Source: an uncultured bacterium | Lineage (GTDB): Bacteria > Bacillota > Clostridia > Oscillospirales > Oscillospiraceae | DNA: 49,927 nucleotides | Assembly: GCA_947073515.1 (NCBI GenBank) | Contig: CAMTMC010000016.1 | Coordinates: 1-49,927 of the forward strand | Reading direction: 5' to 3' | Part shown: positions 35,310 through 42,607 of the stretch, one piece after another | Position numbering within the stretch: the first letter of the stretch is position 1 | How the letters are laid out: every line of letters begins with the position of its first letter | Program-made: the position numbers and the translations under genes | Notes under the pieces: model-generated | What the model saw: only the letters and a program-made list of their open reading frames with translations | Told to the model about the DNA's origin: nothing | Database searches by the model: none

Positions 35310-36398
35310 TTGACCAAAATTGACATTATCTCCGGATTCCTGGGGGCCGGCAAGACCACCCTCATCAAAAAGCTTCTGGACGAGGCCTTCCAGGGGGAAA
35401 AAATCGTCCTCATTGAGAACGAGTTCGGCGAGATCGGCATTGACGGCGGCTTCCTGCGGGACGCCGGGGTGGAGATCACCGAGATGAACTCCGGCTGCAT
35501 CTGCTGCTCCCTGGTGGGGGACTTCGGCGCCGCCCTGAAGCAGGTGCTGGCGGACTACTCCCCTGACCGTATCGTCATCGAGCCCTCCGGCGTGGGCAAG
35601 CTGTCCGACGTGATCGCCGCCGTGGAGGGGGTGGGGAAAGACGCCCCGGAGCTGCGGCTGAACAGCTTCGTCACCGTGGTGGACGCCGCCAAGGCCAAGG
35701 TGTATATGAAAAACTTCGGCGAGTTCTTCAACAACCAGGTGGAGCACGCCTGCGCCATCGTCCTCTCCCGCACCCAGAACCTGGACCCCGCCAAGCTGGA
35801 CGGGGCGGTCCGGCTCCTCCGGGAGAAAAACCAGAAGGCCGCCATCCTCACCACCCCCTGGGACCAGCTGTCCGGCAAGCAGATCCTGGAGGCCATGGAG
35901 GGCGGGCGGGACCTGGCCCGGGAGCTGATGGCGGAGATCGAGCATCATCACCATGAGCATGAGCACCACCATGACCACGGCCCGGACTGTACCTGCGGCT
36001 GCCATGACCACCACCACGAGCACGAGCACGGCCATGACCATCACCATGACCACGACCACGGCGAGGGCGTCTGCGCCGCCTGCCACGGCCACGACCACCA
36101 TCACCACCACCACGCCGACGAGGTGTTCACCTCCTGGGGCCGGGAGACCCCCCGGACGTACAGCCGGGAGGAATTACAGGAGGCCCTGTCCGCCCTGGCC
36201 ATGGGGGAGGACTTTGGCTATGTCCTCCGGGCCAAGGGGATGGTCCCCTGTGACGGCGGCCAGACCTGGCTCCACTTCGACCTGGTGCCCGAGGAGTTCC
36301 AGATCCGGGAGGGCTCCCCGGACTACACCGGCCGGCTGTGCGTCATCGGCTCTGAGCTGAAGGAGGACCGGCTGGAGAAGCTGTTCCTGCTGGGGTAG
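35310..36398 (+). CDS. COG0523 (CobW/YjiA-type) GTPase with His-rich metal-binding insert
   Basis: 362 residues. G domain: GFLGAGKTTLIKKLL (P-loop), NEFGEIGIDG, and the metal-binding GCICCSL (CxCC). Residues about 212-272 are extremely rich in His, Asp and Glu with several CxC/CxxC pairs. A C-terminal CobW_C-like domain follows (FGYVLRAKGMVPCDGGQTWLHF). It is a metallochaperone, most likely for zinc. The start is TTG 35310 with AAAGGA 10 nt upstream; no better start is visible. It is 31 nt before a second COG0523 protein, an operon. Confidence 0.93.
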   Translation: MTKIDIISGFLGAGKTTLIKKLLDEAFQGEKIVLIENEFGEIGIDGGFLRDAGVEITEMNSGCICCSLVGDFGAALKQVLADYSPDRIVIEPSGVGKLSDVIAAVEGVGKDAPELRLNSFVTVVDAAKAKVYMKNFGEFFNNQVEHACAIVLSRTQNLDPAKLDGAVRLLREKNQKAAILTTPWDQLSGKQILEAMEGGRDLARELMAEIEHHHHEHEHHHDHGPDCTCGCHDHHHEHEHGHDHHHDHDHGEGVCAACHGHDHHHHHHADEVFTSWGRETPRTYSREELQEALSALAMGEDFGYVLRAKGMVPCDGGQTWLHFDLVPEEFQIREGSPDYTGRLCVIGSELKEDRLEKLFLLG

Positions 36399-36429
36399 CC
36401 CCCATCAATAACCCGTGAGGTGAACCATC

Positions 36430-37377
36430 ATGCCTGAGAGTAGAATCCCCCTCTATCTCATCACCGGCTTTCTGGACGCCGGCAAGACCACCATGCTCAC
36501 CGACACCATGAACATGGACTATTTTAACGACGGCCAGCGCACCGTCCTGCTGCTGTGCGAGGACGGCGAGACCGAGTATGACCCGGGCTTCCTGTCCCGG
36601 CGCAACTGCCGCCTGGTGCCGGTGGAGGGCCAGGAGGGCCTGACCACCGATTTCCTGAAGGAGGTGGACCGCCGCTACCAGCCCCAGCGGGTTTTGCTGG
36701 AGTACAACGGCATGTGGCCGGTGGACCTGCTGCGGAATTTAAAGCTCCCCCGGGGCTGGGGGCTGTTCCAGGCCATCCATGTGGTGGACGGCTCCACCTT
36801 TGAGATGTACCTGAACAATATGCAGTCCATGTTTATTGACATGGTCACCGAGGCGGACCTGGTGCTGTTCAACCGCTGTGACGCCGGGATGCCCATGGCC
36901 GGGTGGAAGCGCTCCGTCCGGGCGGTGAACCCCAGGGCGGAGATCGTCTTTGAGGACGTGACAGGCCAGGAGCTGGAGGTGGAGGATATCCTCCCCTACT
37001 CCCTGGACGGCCCCAGCCTGGTCCTGGACGACCCGGATTACGGCATCTGGTACCTGGACATCCAGGAGCACCCGGAGCGGTATGTGGGCAAGACCATCAC
37101 CTACAAGGCCCAGGCCATGACCGGGCTGAAGCTGCCCAAGGGCTCCTTTGTCCCCGGCCGCAACGCCATGACCTGCTGCGTGGACGACATCCGGTTTTTC
37201 GGCTTCCTGTGCAAGTACGAGCCCGCCCGCTCCCTGAAAAAGGGGGAGTGGATCACCGTCACCGCCCAGATCAAGTGGGAACGGGCCGACGTCTACGACG
37301 GGGAGGGCGTGGTGCTCTACGCCTCCAGCGTGGAGCGGGCGGAGCGGCCCGAAGACCCGCTGGTCTACTTCCGGTAA
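36430..37377 (+). CDS. COG0523 GTPase fused to a DUF1980/YcgQ-like domain
   Basis: 315 residues. G domain at the N-terminus: YLITGFLDAGKTTMLTDTM and the switch region LLCEDGETEYD; the CxCC metal motif is replaced by RRNCRLVPVE. LLEYNGMWPVDLL follows, and NRCD fills the NKxD guanine-specificity position. The C-terminal ~110 residues (EHPERYVGKTITYKAQAM, FVPGRNAMTCCVDDIRFFGF, GEWITVTAQIKWE) resemble the DUF1980 domain of YcgQ-type proteins, which elsewhere are separate partners of COG0523 genes. RBS is GTGAGGTG. The gene ends in TAA at the boundary of an inverted-repeat element. Confidence 0.85.
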   Translation: MPESRIPLYLITGFLDAGKTTMLTDTMNMDYFNDGQRTVLLLCEDGETEYDPGFLSRRNCRLVPVEGQEGLTTDFLKEVDRRYQPQRVLLEYNGMWPVDLLRNLKLPRGWGLFQAIHVVDGSTFEMYLNNMQSMFIDMVTEADLVLFNRCDAGMPMAGWKRSVRAVNPRAEIVFEDVTGQELEVEDILPYSLDGPSLVLDDPDYGIWYLDIQEHPERYVGKTITYKAQAMTGLKLPKGSFVPGRNAMTCCVDDIRFFGFLCKYEPARSLKKGEWITVTAQIKWERADVYDGEGVVLYASSVERAERPEDPLVYFR

Positions 37378-37401
37378 GAAGAAAATACCCGCCCCCCCTC
37401 C

Positions 37402-37430
37402 TTGACAAGGGGGCGGGCGGGTGGTACAAT
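37402..37430 (+). promoter_or_regulatory. Left-arm promoter P1
   Basis: TTGACA (37402-37407), 17 bp of G/C, TACAAT (37425-37430). The -35 box sits in the loop of a GC-rich hairpin (CCCGCCCCCC/GGGGGCGGG). Confidence 0.85.
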
Positions 37431-37436
37431 GTACTT

Positions 37437-37528
37437 AGGGTGAGTGCCGTGAGAAAGCGGTCAGCCCGTTGCGTATAGGTTATCAAAGATGACAACCGTC
37501 ACCGTGCCGGGTGGCGGTTGTTTCTTTC
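37437..37528 (+). ncRNA. Predicted left-arm small RNA (about 90 nt)
   Basis: It begins about 7 nt after P1, includes GTGCCGTGAGAAAGCGGTCAG and ends in a CAACCGTCACC / GGTGGCGGTTG hairpin followed by TTTCTTTCT, an intrinsic terminator. There is no ORF with RBS inside. Boundaries are inferred from the promoter and terminator only. Confidence 0.6.
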
Positions 37529-37610
37529 TATAATCCGAACCCACCTGGCTTTGCCGGGGGCAAATTATCATCAAAAAGGGGCGCGTTTGCCGAAACACGT
37601 CCCTTTTTGG

Positions 37611-37639
37611 TTGACAGATATTCTGTTTGCTGGTAGACT
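37611..37639 (+). promoter_or_regulatory. Central promoter P2 of the peptide gene
   Basis: TTGACA (37611-37616), 17 bp, TAGACT (37634-37639). A perfect hairpin TGGCCCC/GGGGCCA follows in the leader, then a third copy of GTGCCGTGAGAAA and GCGGTCAGCC. Confidence 0.8.
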
Positions 37640-37692
37640 GAAAGTGGCCCCTATAGGGGCCAGGTGCCGTGAGAAATGTCAAGGCGGTCAGC

Positions 37693-37715
37693 CACACTTC
37701 CCGAAAGGAGGTGTG
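37693..37715 (+). promoter_or_regulatory. Hairpin that sequesters the peptide ribosome binding site
   Basis: CACACTTCC (37693-37701) pairs over 9 bp (one G-U) with GGAGGTGTG (37707-37715), covering most of the AAAGGAGG Shine-Dalgarno. Translation should be low unless the hairpin is opened. Confidence 0.7.
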
Positions 37716-37718
37716 CCT

Positions 37719-37802
37719 ATGCCCTTAACCATTACCCTGCATCTGTTTGGTCTGACCATAACGGTGAAGGTAAAAAGGGACAACCGCCACCCTGCACGGT
37801 GA
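37719..37802 (+). CDS. 27-residue hydrophobic/basic peptide (putative type I toxin-like)
   Basis: The peptide begins MPLTITLHLFGLTITVKV and ends KRDNRHPAR. Residues 2-18 are hydrophobic enough for a single short membrane or beta segment, followed by a basic, polar tail. A perfect AAAGGAGG lies 7 nt before the ATG, and promoter P2 is upstream. The stop codon lies inside the bidirectional terminator stem, where the opposing right-arm RNA also ends, so the two RNAs overlap tail to tail. This is the layout of type I toxin-antitoxin loci such as txpA/RatA and bsrG/SR4, but the sequence is not a toxin family I know. Toxicity is an inference. Confidence 0.6.
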   Translation: MPLTITLHLFGLTITVKVKRDNRHPAR

Positions 37803-37863
37803 CGGTTGTCGTTTCGATAACCCTTACATAACAGGCTGACCGCTTTCTCACAGCACCAACCCT
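37771..37863 (-). ncRNA. Predicted right-arm antisense RNA (about 90 nt)
   Basis: Transcribed inward from P3. It carries GTGCTGTGAGAAAGCGGTCAG and ends in the same CAACCGTCACC-type hairpin followed by CCCTTTTT. Its 3' part is antisense to the last ~11 codons and the terminator of the peptide mRNA. Ends are inferred. Confidence 0.6.
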
Positions 37864-37869
37864 ACCTAT

Positions 37870-37898
37870 ATTTTAACACCCGCCCGCCCCCTTGTCAA
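37870..37898 (-). promoter_or_regulatory. Right-arm promoter P3
   Basis: Minus strand TTGACA (37898-37893), 17 bp, TAAAAT (37875-37870). Confidence 0.85.
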
Positions 37899-37921
37899 GG
37901 AGGAGGGCGGGTATTTTCTTC

Positions 37922-38848
37922 TTAAAAAATACTCAGATACATCTGCTGGGACAGCTGCTCCAGCAGGCGGATGCCCGCCACGCTGTTGCCCTTCCCGTCC
38001 AGGGCGGGGCCGAAGATGCCGATGCCCATCCGGGTGGGCACCACGGCCATGATGCCGCCCCCCACGCCGCTCTTGGCGGGGACGCCCACCTTCACGGCGA
38101 AGTCGCCGGAGCCGTCGTACATGCCGCAGGTGGCCAGGATGGCGTTGACATAGTGGGCGTAGGCGCTGGGGAAGATCCGCTCCTCCGTCTGGGGCCGCTT
38201 GCCCCGGCTGGCCAGCACATAGCCGATGTTGGCCAGGTTCTTGCTGTTCACCGAGATGGAGCAGGCCTTGAAGTAGCAGTCCAGCACCTCCTCCACGTCG
38301 TCGTCCTCAATCATGCCGTAGGTCTTCAGCAGGAAGCCCAGGGCCCGGTTTTTGTTGCCGGTGCGCTTCTCCGACAGGTAGACCGCCTCGTCCAGGGCGA
38401 TCTCCGGGTCGCCGGCCAGGGCCCGGGTGAGCTCCAGCAGCCGCTGGAAGCGCTCCTCCCCATTCTTGCCCTTAATCAGGGTACACATGGCGATGGCCCC
38501 CATGTTCACCATGGGGTTGATGTGCTCGCTGAGCAGGGTCTGGTCAGTGACGTTGATGGCGTCGAAGGGTTTGCCTGTGGCCTCCACCCCCACCCGGGCC
38601 CGGACAAAGTCCTTCCCGTTGTCCATCAGGGCCTGGAGCAGCAGGATGGGCTTCACCACGCTCTGAATGGTGAAGCGCTTCTTGTAGTCCCCGGCCTGGT
38701 AGTGCCGCCCGTCGCTGCGGAGCACGTAGATCCCCAAATCCTCCCGGTTCCCCTTGGCCAGCTCCGGGATGTAGGTGGCCACCTTGCCCTCCTGGGTGTA
38801 GGGCCGGCACTCCTCCAGCAGCTGTTCCAGCAATTCTTCCATATCCAT
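37922..38848 (-). CDS. glsA: Glutaminase A
   Basis: 308 residues, the usual length for the serine-dependent beta-lactamase-like glutaminase. The active-site SxxK is in FTIQSVVKPILLLQAL (residues about 59-74); other motifs are EHINPMVNMGAIA, SVNSKNLANIGYVLA and KSGVGGGIMAVVP. It deaminates glutamine to glutamate and ammonia. It has its own promoter upstream, divergent from the DNA-repair radical SAM gene. Its TAA stop coincides with the edge of the inverted-repeat element. Confidence 0.97.
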   Translation of the reverse strand: MDMEELLEQLLEECRPYTQEGKVATYIPELAKGNREDLGIYVLRSDGRHYQAGDYKKRFTIQSVVKPILLLQALMDNGKDFVRARVGVEATGKPFDAINVTDQTLLSEHINPMVNMGAIAMCTLIKGKNGEERFQRLLELTRALAGDPEIALDEAVYLSEKRTGNKNRALGFLLKTYGMIEDDDVEEVLDCYFKACSISVNSKNLANIGYVLASRGKRPQTEERIFPSAYAHYVNAILATCGMYDGSGDFAVKVGVPAKSGVGGGIMAVVPTRMGIGIFGPALDGKGNSVAGIRLLEQLSQQMYLSIF

Positions 38849-38889
38849 ATTTCTCTACGCCTCCGTTACCTTGATACTTGCTTACTTTC

Positions 38890-38918
38890 ATCTTACCCGG
38901 TATTGGCCCCTCTGTCAA
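38890..38918 (-). promoter_or_regulatory. Promoter of glsA
   Basis: Minus strand TTGACA (38918-38913), 17 bp, TAAGAT (38895-38890). Confidence 0.85.
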
Positions 38919-38953
38919 GCAAAATCCGCCATATCATAACAGAATCTTTTCTC

Positions 38954-38981
38954 TTGACATCGAACGCTTTTTCGATATAAT
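38954..38981 (+). promoter_or_regulatory. Promoter of the DNA-repair radical SAM operon
   Basis: TTGACA (38954-38959), 16 bp, TATAAT (38976-38981). Two LexA-like sites overlap or follow it. Confidence 0.85.
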
Positions 38982-38997
38982 ATTGGTACAAACGTTC
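38961..38997. promoter_or_regulatory. Two candidate LexA (DinR) boxes
   Basis: CGAACGCTTTTTCG (38961-38974) sits between -35 and -10, and GTACAAACGTTC (38986-38997) lies just after the -10. Compared with the Firmicute box CGAAC-N4-GTTCG, each has one intact half (GAAC, GTTC) and one changed base in the other core half. Confidence 0.5.
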
Positions 38998-39023
38998 TCC
39001 GCCTGGAGAGGGGGATTTTTTCC

Positions 39024-40283
39024 GTGGAACTGCTGGACAAGCTGAACATCCTGGCCGACGCCGCCAAGTACGACGCCTCCTGCGCCTCCAGCGGCCTGGA
39101 CCGGGCGGGCCGTCCGGGGGGCATCGGCAGCGCCTCGATGGCGGGGTGCTGCCACACCTTCTCCGCCGATGGCCGCTGCGTCTCCCTGCTGAAGGTGCTG
39201 CTCACCAATTTCTGCGCCTACGACTGCGCCTACTGCGTCAACCGCCGGTCCAACGACCTGCCCCGGGCGGCCTTCACCCCCCGGGAGCTGTGCGAGCTGA
39301 CCATTGGCTTCTACCGGCGCAACTATATCGAGGGGCTGTTCCTCTCCTCCGCCGTCCTCCGGAACCCGGACTACACCACCGAGCTGATGATCCAGACCCT
39401 GGTCCTGCTGCGGACGGAGTACCGCTTCGGAGGGTACGTCCACGCCAAGGCCATCCCCGGGGCGGACCCCCTGCTCACCCGGCGGCTGGGCCTGCTGGCC
39501 GACCGGCTGTCTGTGAACATCGAGCTGCCCAGCGCCCCCAGCCTGGCCCTCCTGGCCCCGGACAAGGGGCGGGAGGCCGTCCTGGCCCCCATGGCCCGGA
39601 TCCGGGAGGAGATCTCCCAGTCCAGGCGGGAGCTGGCCCTGTACCGCCACGCCCCCCGGTTCGCCCCGGCGGGCCAGTCCACCCAGATGATCGTGGGCGC
39701 CACCCCGGAGAACGACCGGCACATCCTCTCCCTCACCCAGGGGTTGTATGACAAATACAAGCTGAAACGGGTGTACTACTCCGCCTACATGCCGGTGTCC
39801 AGCAGCCCCCTGCTCCCCGCCCCCCGGGACTTCCAGCCCCCCCTCCTCCGGGAGCACCGGCTGTACCAGGCGGACTGGCTGCTGCGGTTCTACCACTTCC
39901 GGGCGGAGGAGCTGCTGGACGAGTCCCAGCCCGACCTGGACCCCCGGCTGGACCCCAAATGCTGCTGGGCCCTGCGGCACCTGGAGTTCTTCCCGGTGGA
40001 GGTGAACCGGGCGGACTACGAGGCCCTGCTCCGGGTGCCGGGGATCGGGATGATCTCCGCCCGGCGGATCCTCACCGCCCGCCGGGCGGGCCCCCTCACC
40101 TTTGAGGGGCTGAAGCGGCTGGGGGTGGTGCTGAAGCGGGCCCAGTACTTCCTCACCTGCTCCGGCCGCTGCCTGGAGGGGCTGCGGGTGAACGAGGACG
40201 GCCTGCTCCGCCACCTGCTGGCCCTGGAGGCCCCGGCGGAGCCCGTGCCGGAACAGCTGTCGCTGTTCGACCCGGCGGGGTAG
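39024..40283 (+). CDS. Putative DNA modification/repair radical SAM protein (TIGR03916 type)
   Basis: 419 residues. The radical SAM cluster motif is CAYDCAYCVNRRSND (CxxxCxxC, residues about 68-75). A long barrel follows (GGYVHAKAIPGADPLL, STQMIVGATPENDRHIL, YYSAYMPVSSSP), and the C-terminus has a helix-hairpin-helix DNA-binding motif (LLRVPGIGMISARRILTAR). This combination is the family found next to a uracil-DNA-glycosylase-linked partner in many anaerobes; the reaction is unknown. The GTG 39024 start has GAGAGGGGG upstream. LexA-like boxes in the promoter fit an SOS-regulated repair role. Confidence 0.9.
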   Translation: MELLDKLNILADAAKYDASCASSGLDRAGRPGGIGSASMAGCCHTFSADGRCVSLLKVLLTNFCAYDCAYCVNRRSNDLPRAAFTPRELCELTIGFYRRNYIEGLFLSSAVLRNPDYTTELMIQTLVLLRTEYRFGGYVHAKAIPGADPLLTRRLGLLADRLSVNIELPSAPSLALLAPDKGREAVLAPMARIREEISQSRRELALYRHAPRFAPAGQSTQMIVGATPENDRHILSLTQGLYDKYKLKRVYYSAYMPVSSSPLLPAPRDFQPPLLREHRLYQADWLLRFYHFRAEELLDESQPDLDPRLDPKCCWALRHLEFFPVEVNRADYEALLRVPGIGMISARRILTARRAGPLTFEGLKRLGVVLKRAQYFLTCSGRCLEGLRVNEDGLLRHLLALEAPAEPVPEQLSLFDPAG

Positions 40284-40307
40284 AAAAATCAGAAAGGAGG
40301 CCTCCCC

Positions 40308-41117
40308 ATGGCCTGGACCCAAGTCTGCCACCAGTACGACGGCACCTTCGCCGGGTTCCTCACCTGCGTCTTTGAAAGTTATGTCAACCACGAGGAGCCG
40401 GTGGAGTTCCGGGGGCCGGAGGACCCCTGCTGCTCCCTCTACCCCCTGCGGACCATCGCCACCCACCCGGAGCGGGCCAAGCGGGTGTACCGCTCCCTGG
40501 GCCCCAGGCTGGGCCCGGAGGGCCGGGAGTGGGTCATCCGGGGCTTCCTCACCTGCCTGCCCCAGCGGGAGCTGTACCTGTGGCGCTTCCTGCGCATGGG
40601 GTTTTGCCGGGGCCCCGCCGTCATCCGGGAGCTGACCGACCCGAGGGTGGACAAGCTGCGGAAAGCGGTGCTGTTCCTCAACCGGGAGGCCCATCTGTAC
40701 ACCGGCTTCACCCGCTTCTCCGACCTCCACGGGGTGCTGGCCGGGGAGATCCAGCCCAAAAACCGGGTCCTCCCCCTGCTGCGGCCCCACTTCTGCGGCC
40801 GGTACCCCCAGGAGAAATTGGTCCTCCACGACAGCACCCACGGCGAGGCCCTGTTCCACCAGCCCGGCAAGTGGGCCATCCTGCCGGTGGAGGGCTTCAC
40901 CCTGGGCCCCGCCGGGGCGGAGGAGCTGGCCTTCCGCCAGATGTGGCGGGCCTTTTACGACACCATCGCCATCGAGGGCCGCCGGAACGAGAAGTGCCGC
41001 ATGACCCAGATGCCCAAGCGGTACTGGGCGGCCATGACGGAATTCCAAAAGGACTGGGACACCGCCCTGCCCCAGGTGGCGGGGCAAAAACCCCCGATTT
41101 CTTCCATTGGGGACTAG
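40308..41117 (+). CDS. DUF4130 DNA metabolism protein (TIGR03915 type), without UDG domain
   Basis: 269 residues. The family pattern is visible: YDGTFAGFLTCVFESYVNHEEP at the start (split here as YDGTFAGFLTCVF), RVYRSLGPRLG, FLRMGFCRGPAV, HLYTGFTRFSDLHGVLAGEI, and EKCRMTQMPKRYWAAMTEF near the end. It is the constant partner of the preceding radical SAM protein. In some bacteria it is fused to a uracil-DNA glycosylase domain; here it is not. RBS AAAGGAGG lies 9 nt before the ATG. It is 24 nt after its partner. Confidence 0.9.
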   Translation: MAWTQVCHQYDGTFAGFLTCVFESYVNHEEPVEFRGPEDPCCSLYPLRTIATHPERAKRVYRSLGPRLGPEGREWVIRGFLTCLPQRELYLWRFLRMGFCRGPAVIRELTDPRVDKLRKAVLFLNREAHLYTGFTRFSDLHGVLAGEIQPKNRVLPLLRPHFCGRYPQEKLVLHDSTHGEALFHQPGKWAILPVEGFTLGPAGAEELAFRQMWRAFYDTIAIEGRRNEKCRMTQMPKRYWAAMTEFQKDWDTALPQVAGQKPPISSIGD

Positions 41118-41134
41118 GCAAAAAGGGAAATTTA

Positions 41135-41143
41135 TGGTATAAT
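41135..41143 (+). promoter_or_regulatory. Extended -10 promoter of nrdR
   Basis: TGGTATAAT (41135-41143) fits TGn-TATAAT. The -35 region is poor. It lies 37 nt before the nrdR ATG. Confidence 0.6.
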
Positions 41144-41180
41144 GCCTCCAAATCCTGTGAGAGATAGGGAGGTATGCCTT

Positions 41181-41636
41181 ATGAGATGCCCCTTCTGTTC
41201 CCACCTGGAGAGCAAGGTAGTGGACTCCCGCCCCGCCGACGAGGGCGCCAGCATCCGCCGCCGCCGGGAGTGCCTGGCCTGCCATAAGCGCTTCACCACC
41301 TACGAGACGGTGGAGAGCCTGCCCCTGATGGTCATTAAAAAAGACGGCAGCCGCCAGAGCTTCGACCGGAACAAGGTGCTCTCCGGCCTGATCCGGGCCT
41401 GCGAGAAGCGCCCTGTCCCCTACCATACCCTGGAGGAGATCATCAGCGAGATCGAGCTGGTCCTCCAGAACCGGATGGAGCGGGAGATCCCCTCCAGCCA
41501 GATCGGCGAGCTGGTGATGGAGCGGCTGAAAAAGGTGGACGAGGTGGCCTATGTCCGCTTCGCCTCGGTTTACCGCCAGTTCAAGGACATCAACACCTTC
41601 ATGAACGAGCTGAACAAGCTGCTGGAGGACAAATAA
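41181..41636 (+). CDS. nrdR: Transcriptional repressor NrdR
   Basis: 151 residues, standard. The zinc ribbon is [20 protein letters not shown] with the second pair in CLACHKRF. The ATP-cone domain begins [20 protein letters not shown] and includes [17 protein letters not shown]. It represses ribonucleotide reductase genes according to dATP/ATP level. GGGAGG lies 7 nt before ATG 41181. A strong terminator follows. Confidence 0.98.
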   Translation: MRCPFCSHLESKVVDSRPADEGASIRRRRECLACHKRFTTYETVESLPLMVIKKDGSRQSFDRNKVLSGLIRACEKRPVPYHTLEEIISEIELVLQNRMEREIPSSQIGELVMERLKKVDEVAYVRFASVYRQFKDINTFMNELNKLLEDK

Positions 41637-41640
41637 CACA

Positions 41641-41685
41641 CGGGCAGGACAGGCCGGGGCGGCCTGTCCTGCCCGTTCTTTTTTT
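41641..41685 (+). terminator. Terminator of nrdR
   Basis: A 15-bp perfect stem, CGGGCAGGACAGGCC / GGCCTGTCCTGCCCG, followed by TTCTTTTTTT. Confidence 0.95.
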
Positions 41686-42592
41686 ATGCCTCAATGTCCA
41701 AAACAAAATCCTCCCGGGGCAGCTTGTCCCAGGAAAAGAGGGGGATCAGCTCCCGGGGGGTGATCCCCTCGGGCCGGTCGATGAGGTTGGCGGCATGGGC
41801 CAGGACCCCCACCAGCGACCGGGCGGTATACCGCTCCTGAAGCCGGCCCAGCTCCAGATCCCGGTCCCGCTTGGCCAGCCGCCGGCCGTCCGGGGCCAGG
41901 AGGAGGGGCAGGTGCCCGTACTCCGGCCTTGGCAGGGCCAGCTTCTCCTGGAGCCACAGCTGCCGGGGGACGGAGGACAGCAGGTCCCGCCCCCGCACCA
42001 CCTGGGTGACGCCCATGGCGGCGTCGTCCACCACCACGGCCAGCTGGTAGGCGTACACCCCGTCGGACCGGCGGAGGATAAAATCCCCGCAGTCCCGGGC
42101 CAGATGCTCAGAATACTCCCCCTGGAGCCGGTCGGAGCAGGAAATTTCCTCCTCCGGCACCCGTACCCGCCAGGCGGGCCGCCGGTTTTGGGACAGCGGC
42201 CCCCGCTCTTCGGGGGACAGGCGGCCGCACCGGCCGTCGTACACCGCCGCCCCGTCAGAGGCGTGGGGGGCGGAGGCGGCGTGGAGCTCCTTCCGGGTGC
42301 AGAAGCAGGGGTAGACCAGCCCCTGGCCCTCCAGCTCCCGGAAGGCCTGGGCGTAGCGCTCCCCCCGCTGGGACTGGTACACCGGCTCGTTGTCCCAGTC
42401 CAGGCCCAGCCACTCCAGATCCCGCATCACCTGGGCGGCGTGCTCCGGGCGGCACCGGCCGGGGTCCAGGTCCTCCAGCCGGAGGACCATCCGCCCCCCC
42501 TCGCTCCGGGCGGACAGCCAGGCCAGCAGGCAGGACCACAGGTTGCCCAGGTGCATCCGCCCGCTGGGGCTGGGGGCGAAACGGCCTACCAT
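41684..42592 (-). CDS. gluQRS: Glutamyl-Q tRNA(Asp) synthetase
   Basis: 302 residues. It is a truncated GluRS: FAPSPSGRMHLGNLWS contains the HIGH-type motif, RLEDLDPGRC is typical, YPCFCTRKELHA with later YDGRC gives the zinc site, and RLAKRDRDLELG replaces KMSKS. There is no anticodon-binding domain. It attaches glutamate to queuosine-34 of tRNA-Asp. It is the last gene of the ancestral U32-ankyrin-zincin cluster on the minus strand. Confidence 0.95.
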   Translation of the reverse strand: MVGRFAPSPSGRMHLGNLWSCLLAWLSARSEGGRMVLRLEDLDPGRCRPEHAAQVMRDLEWLGLDWDNEPVYQSQRGERYAQAFRELEGQGLVYPCFCTRKELHAASAPHASDGAAVYDGRCGRLSPEERGPLSQNRRPAWRVRVPEEEISCSDRLQGEYSEHLARDCGDFILRRSDGVYAYQLAVVVDDAAMGVTQVVRGRDLLSSVPRQLWLQEKLALPRPEYGHLPLLLAPDGRRLAKRDRDLELGRLQERYTARSLVGVLAHAANLIDRPEGITPRELIPLFSWDKLPREDFVLDIEA

Positions 42593-42607
42593 GGGCTGAC
42601 CTCGGTT

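Larger units (their letters stand above)
37378..37921. mobile_element. 544-bp inverted-repeat element with three promoters, two small RNAs and a 27-residue peptide
   Basis: The left arm 37378-37521 and right arm 37780-37921 are inverted copies of each other, starting GAAGAAAATACCC at both outer ends. By eye they differ at roughly one base in eight. Each arm contains a TTGACA-N17-TAnAAT promoter pointing inward, the shared motif GTGCYGTGAGAAAGCGGTCAG and a hairpin with T-run. A bare TA flanks each end (GGTA|AG..., ...CT|TAAA), compatible with a TA target duplication of IS630/mariner type. The outer boundaries coincide with the TAA stop codons of both flanking genes. No transposase is encoded. 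Confidence 0.85.

Noticed and set aside
37378-37921. CRISPR-like or integron-like interpretation of the repeated GTGCCGTGAGAAA motifs
   Set aside because: Only three copies, irregular spacing, two in inverted orientation, each tied to a promoter. They are transcript 5' modules, not an array.
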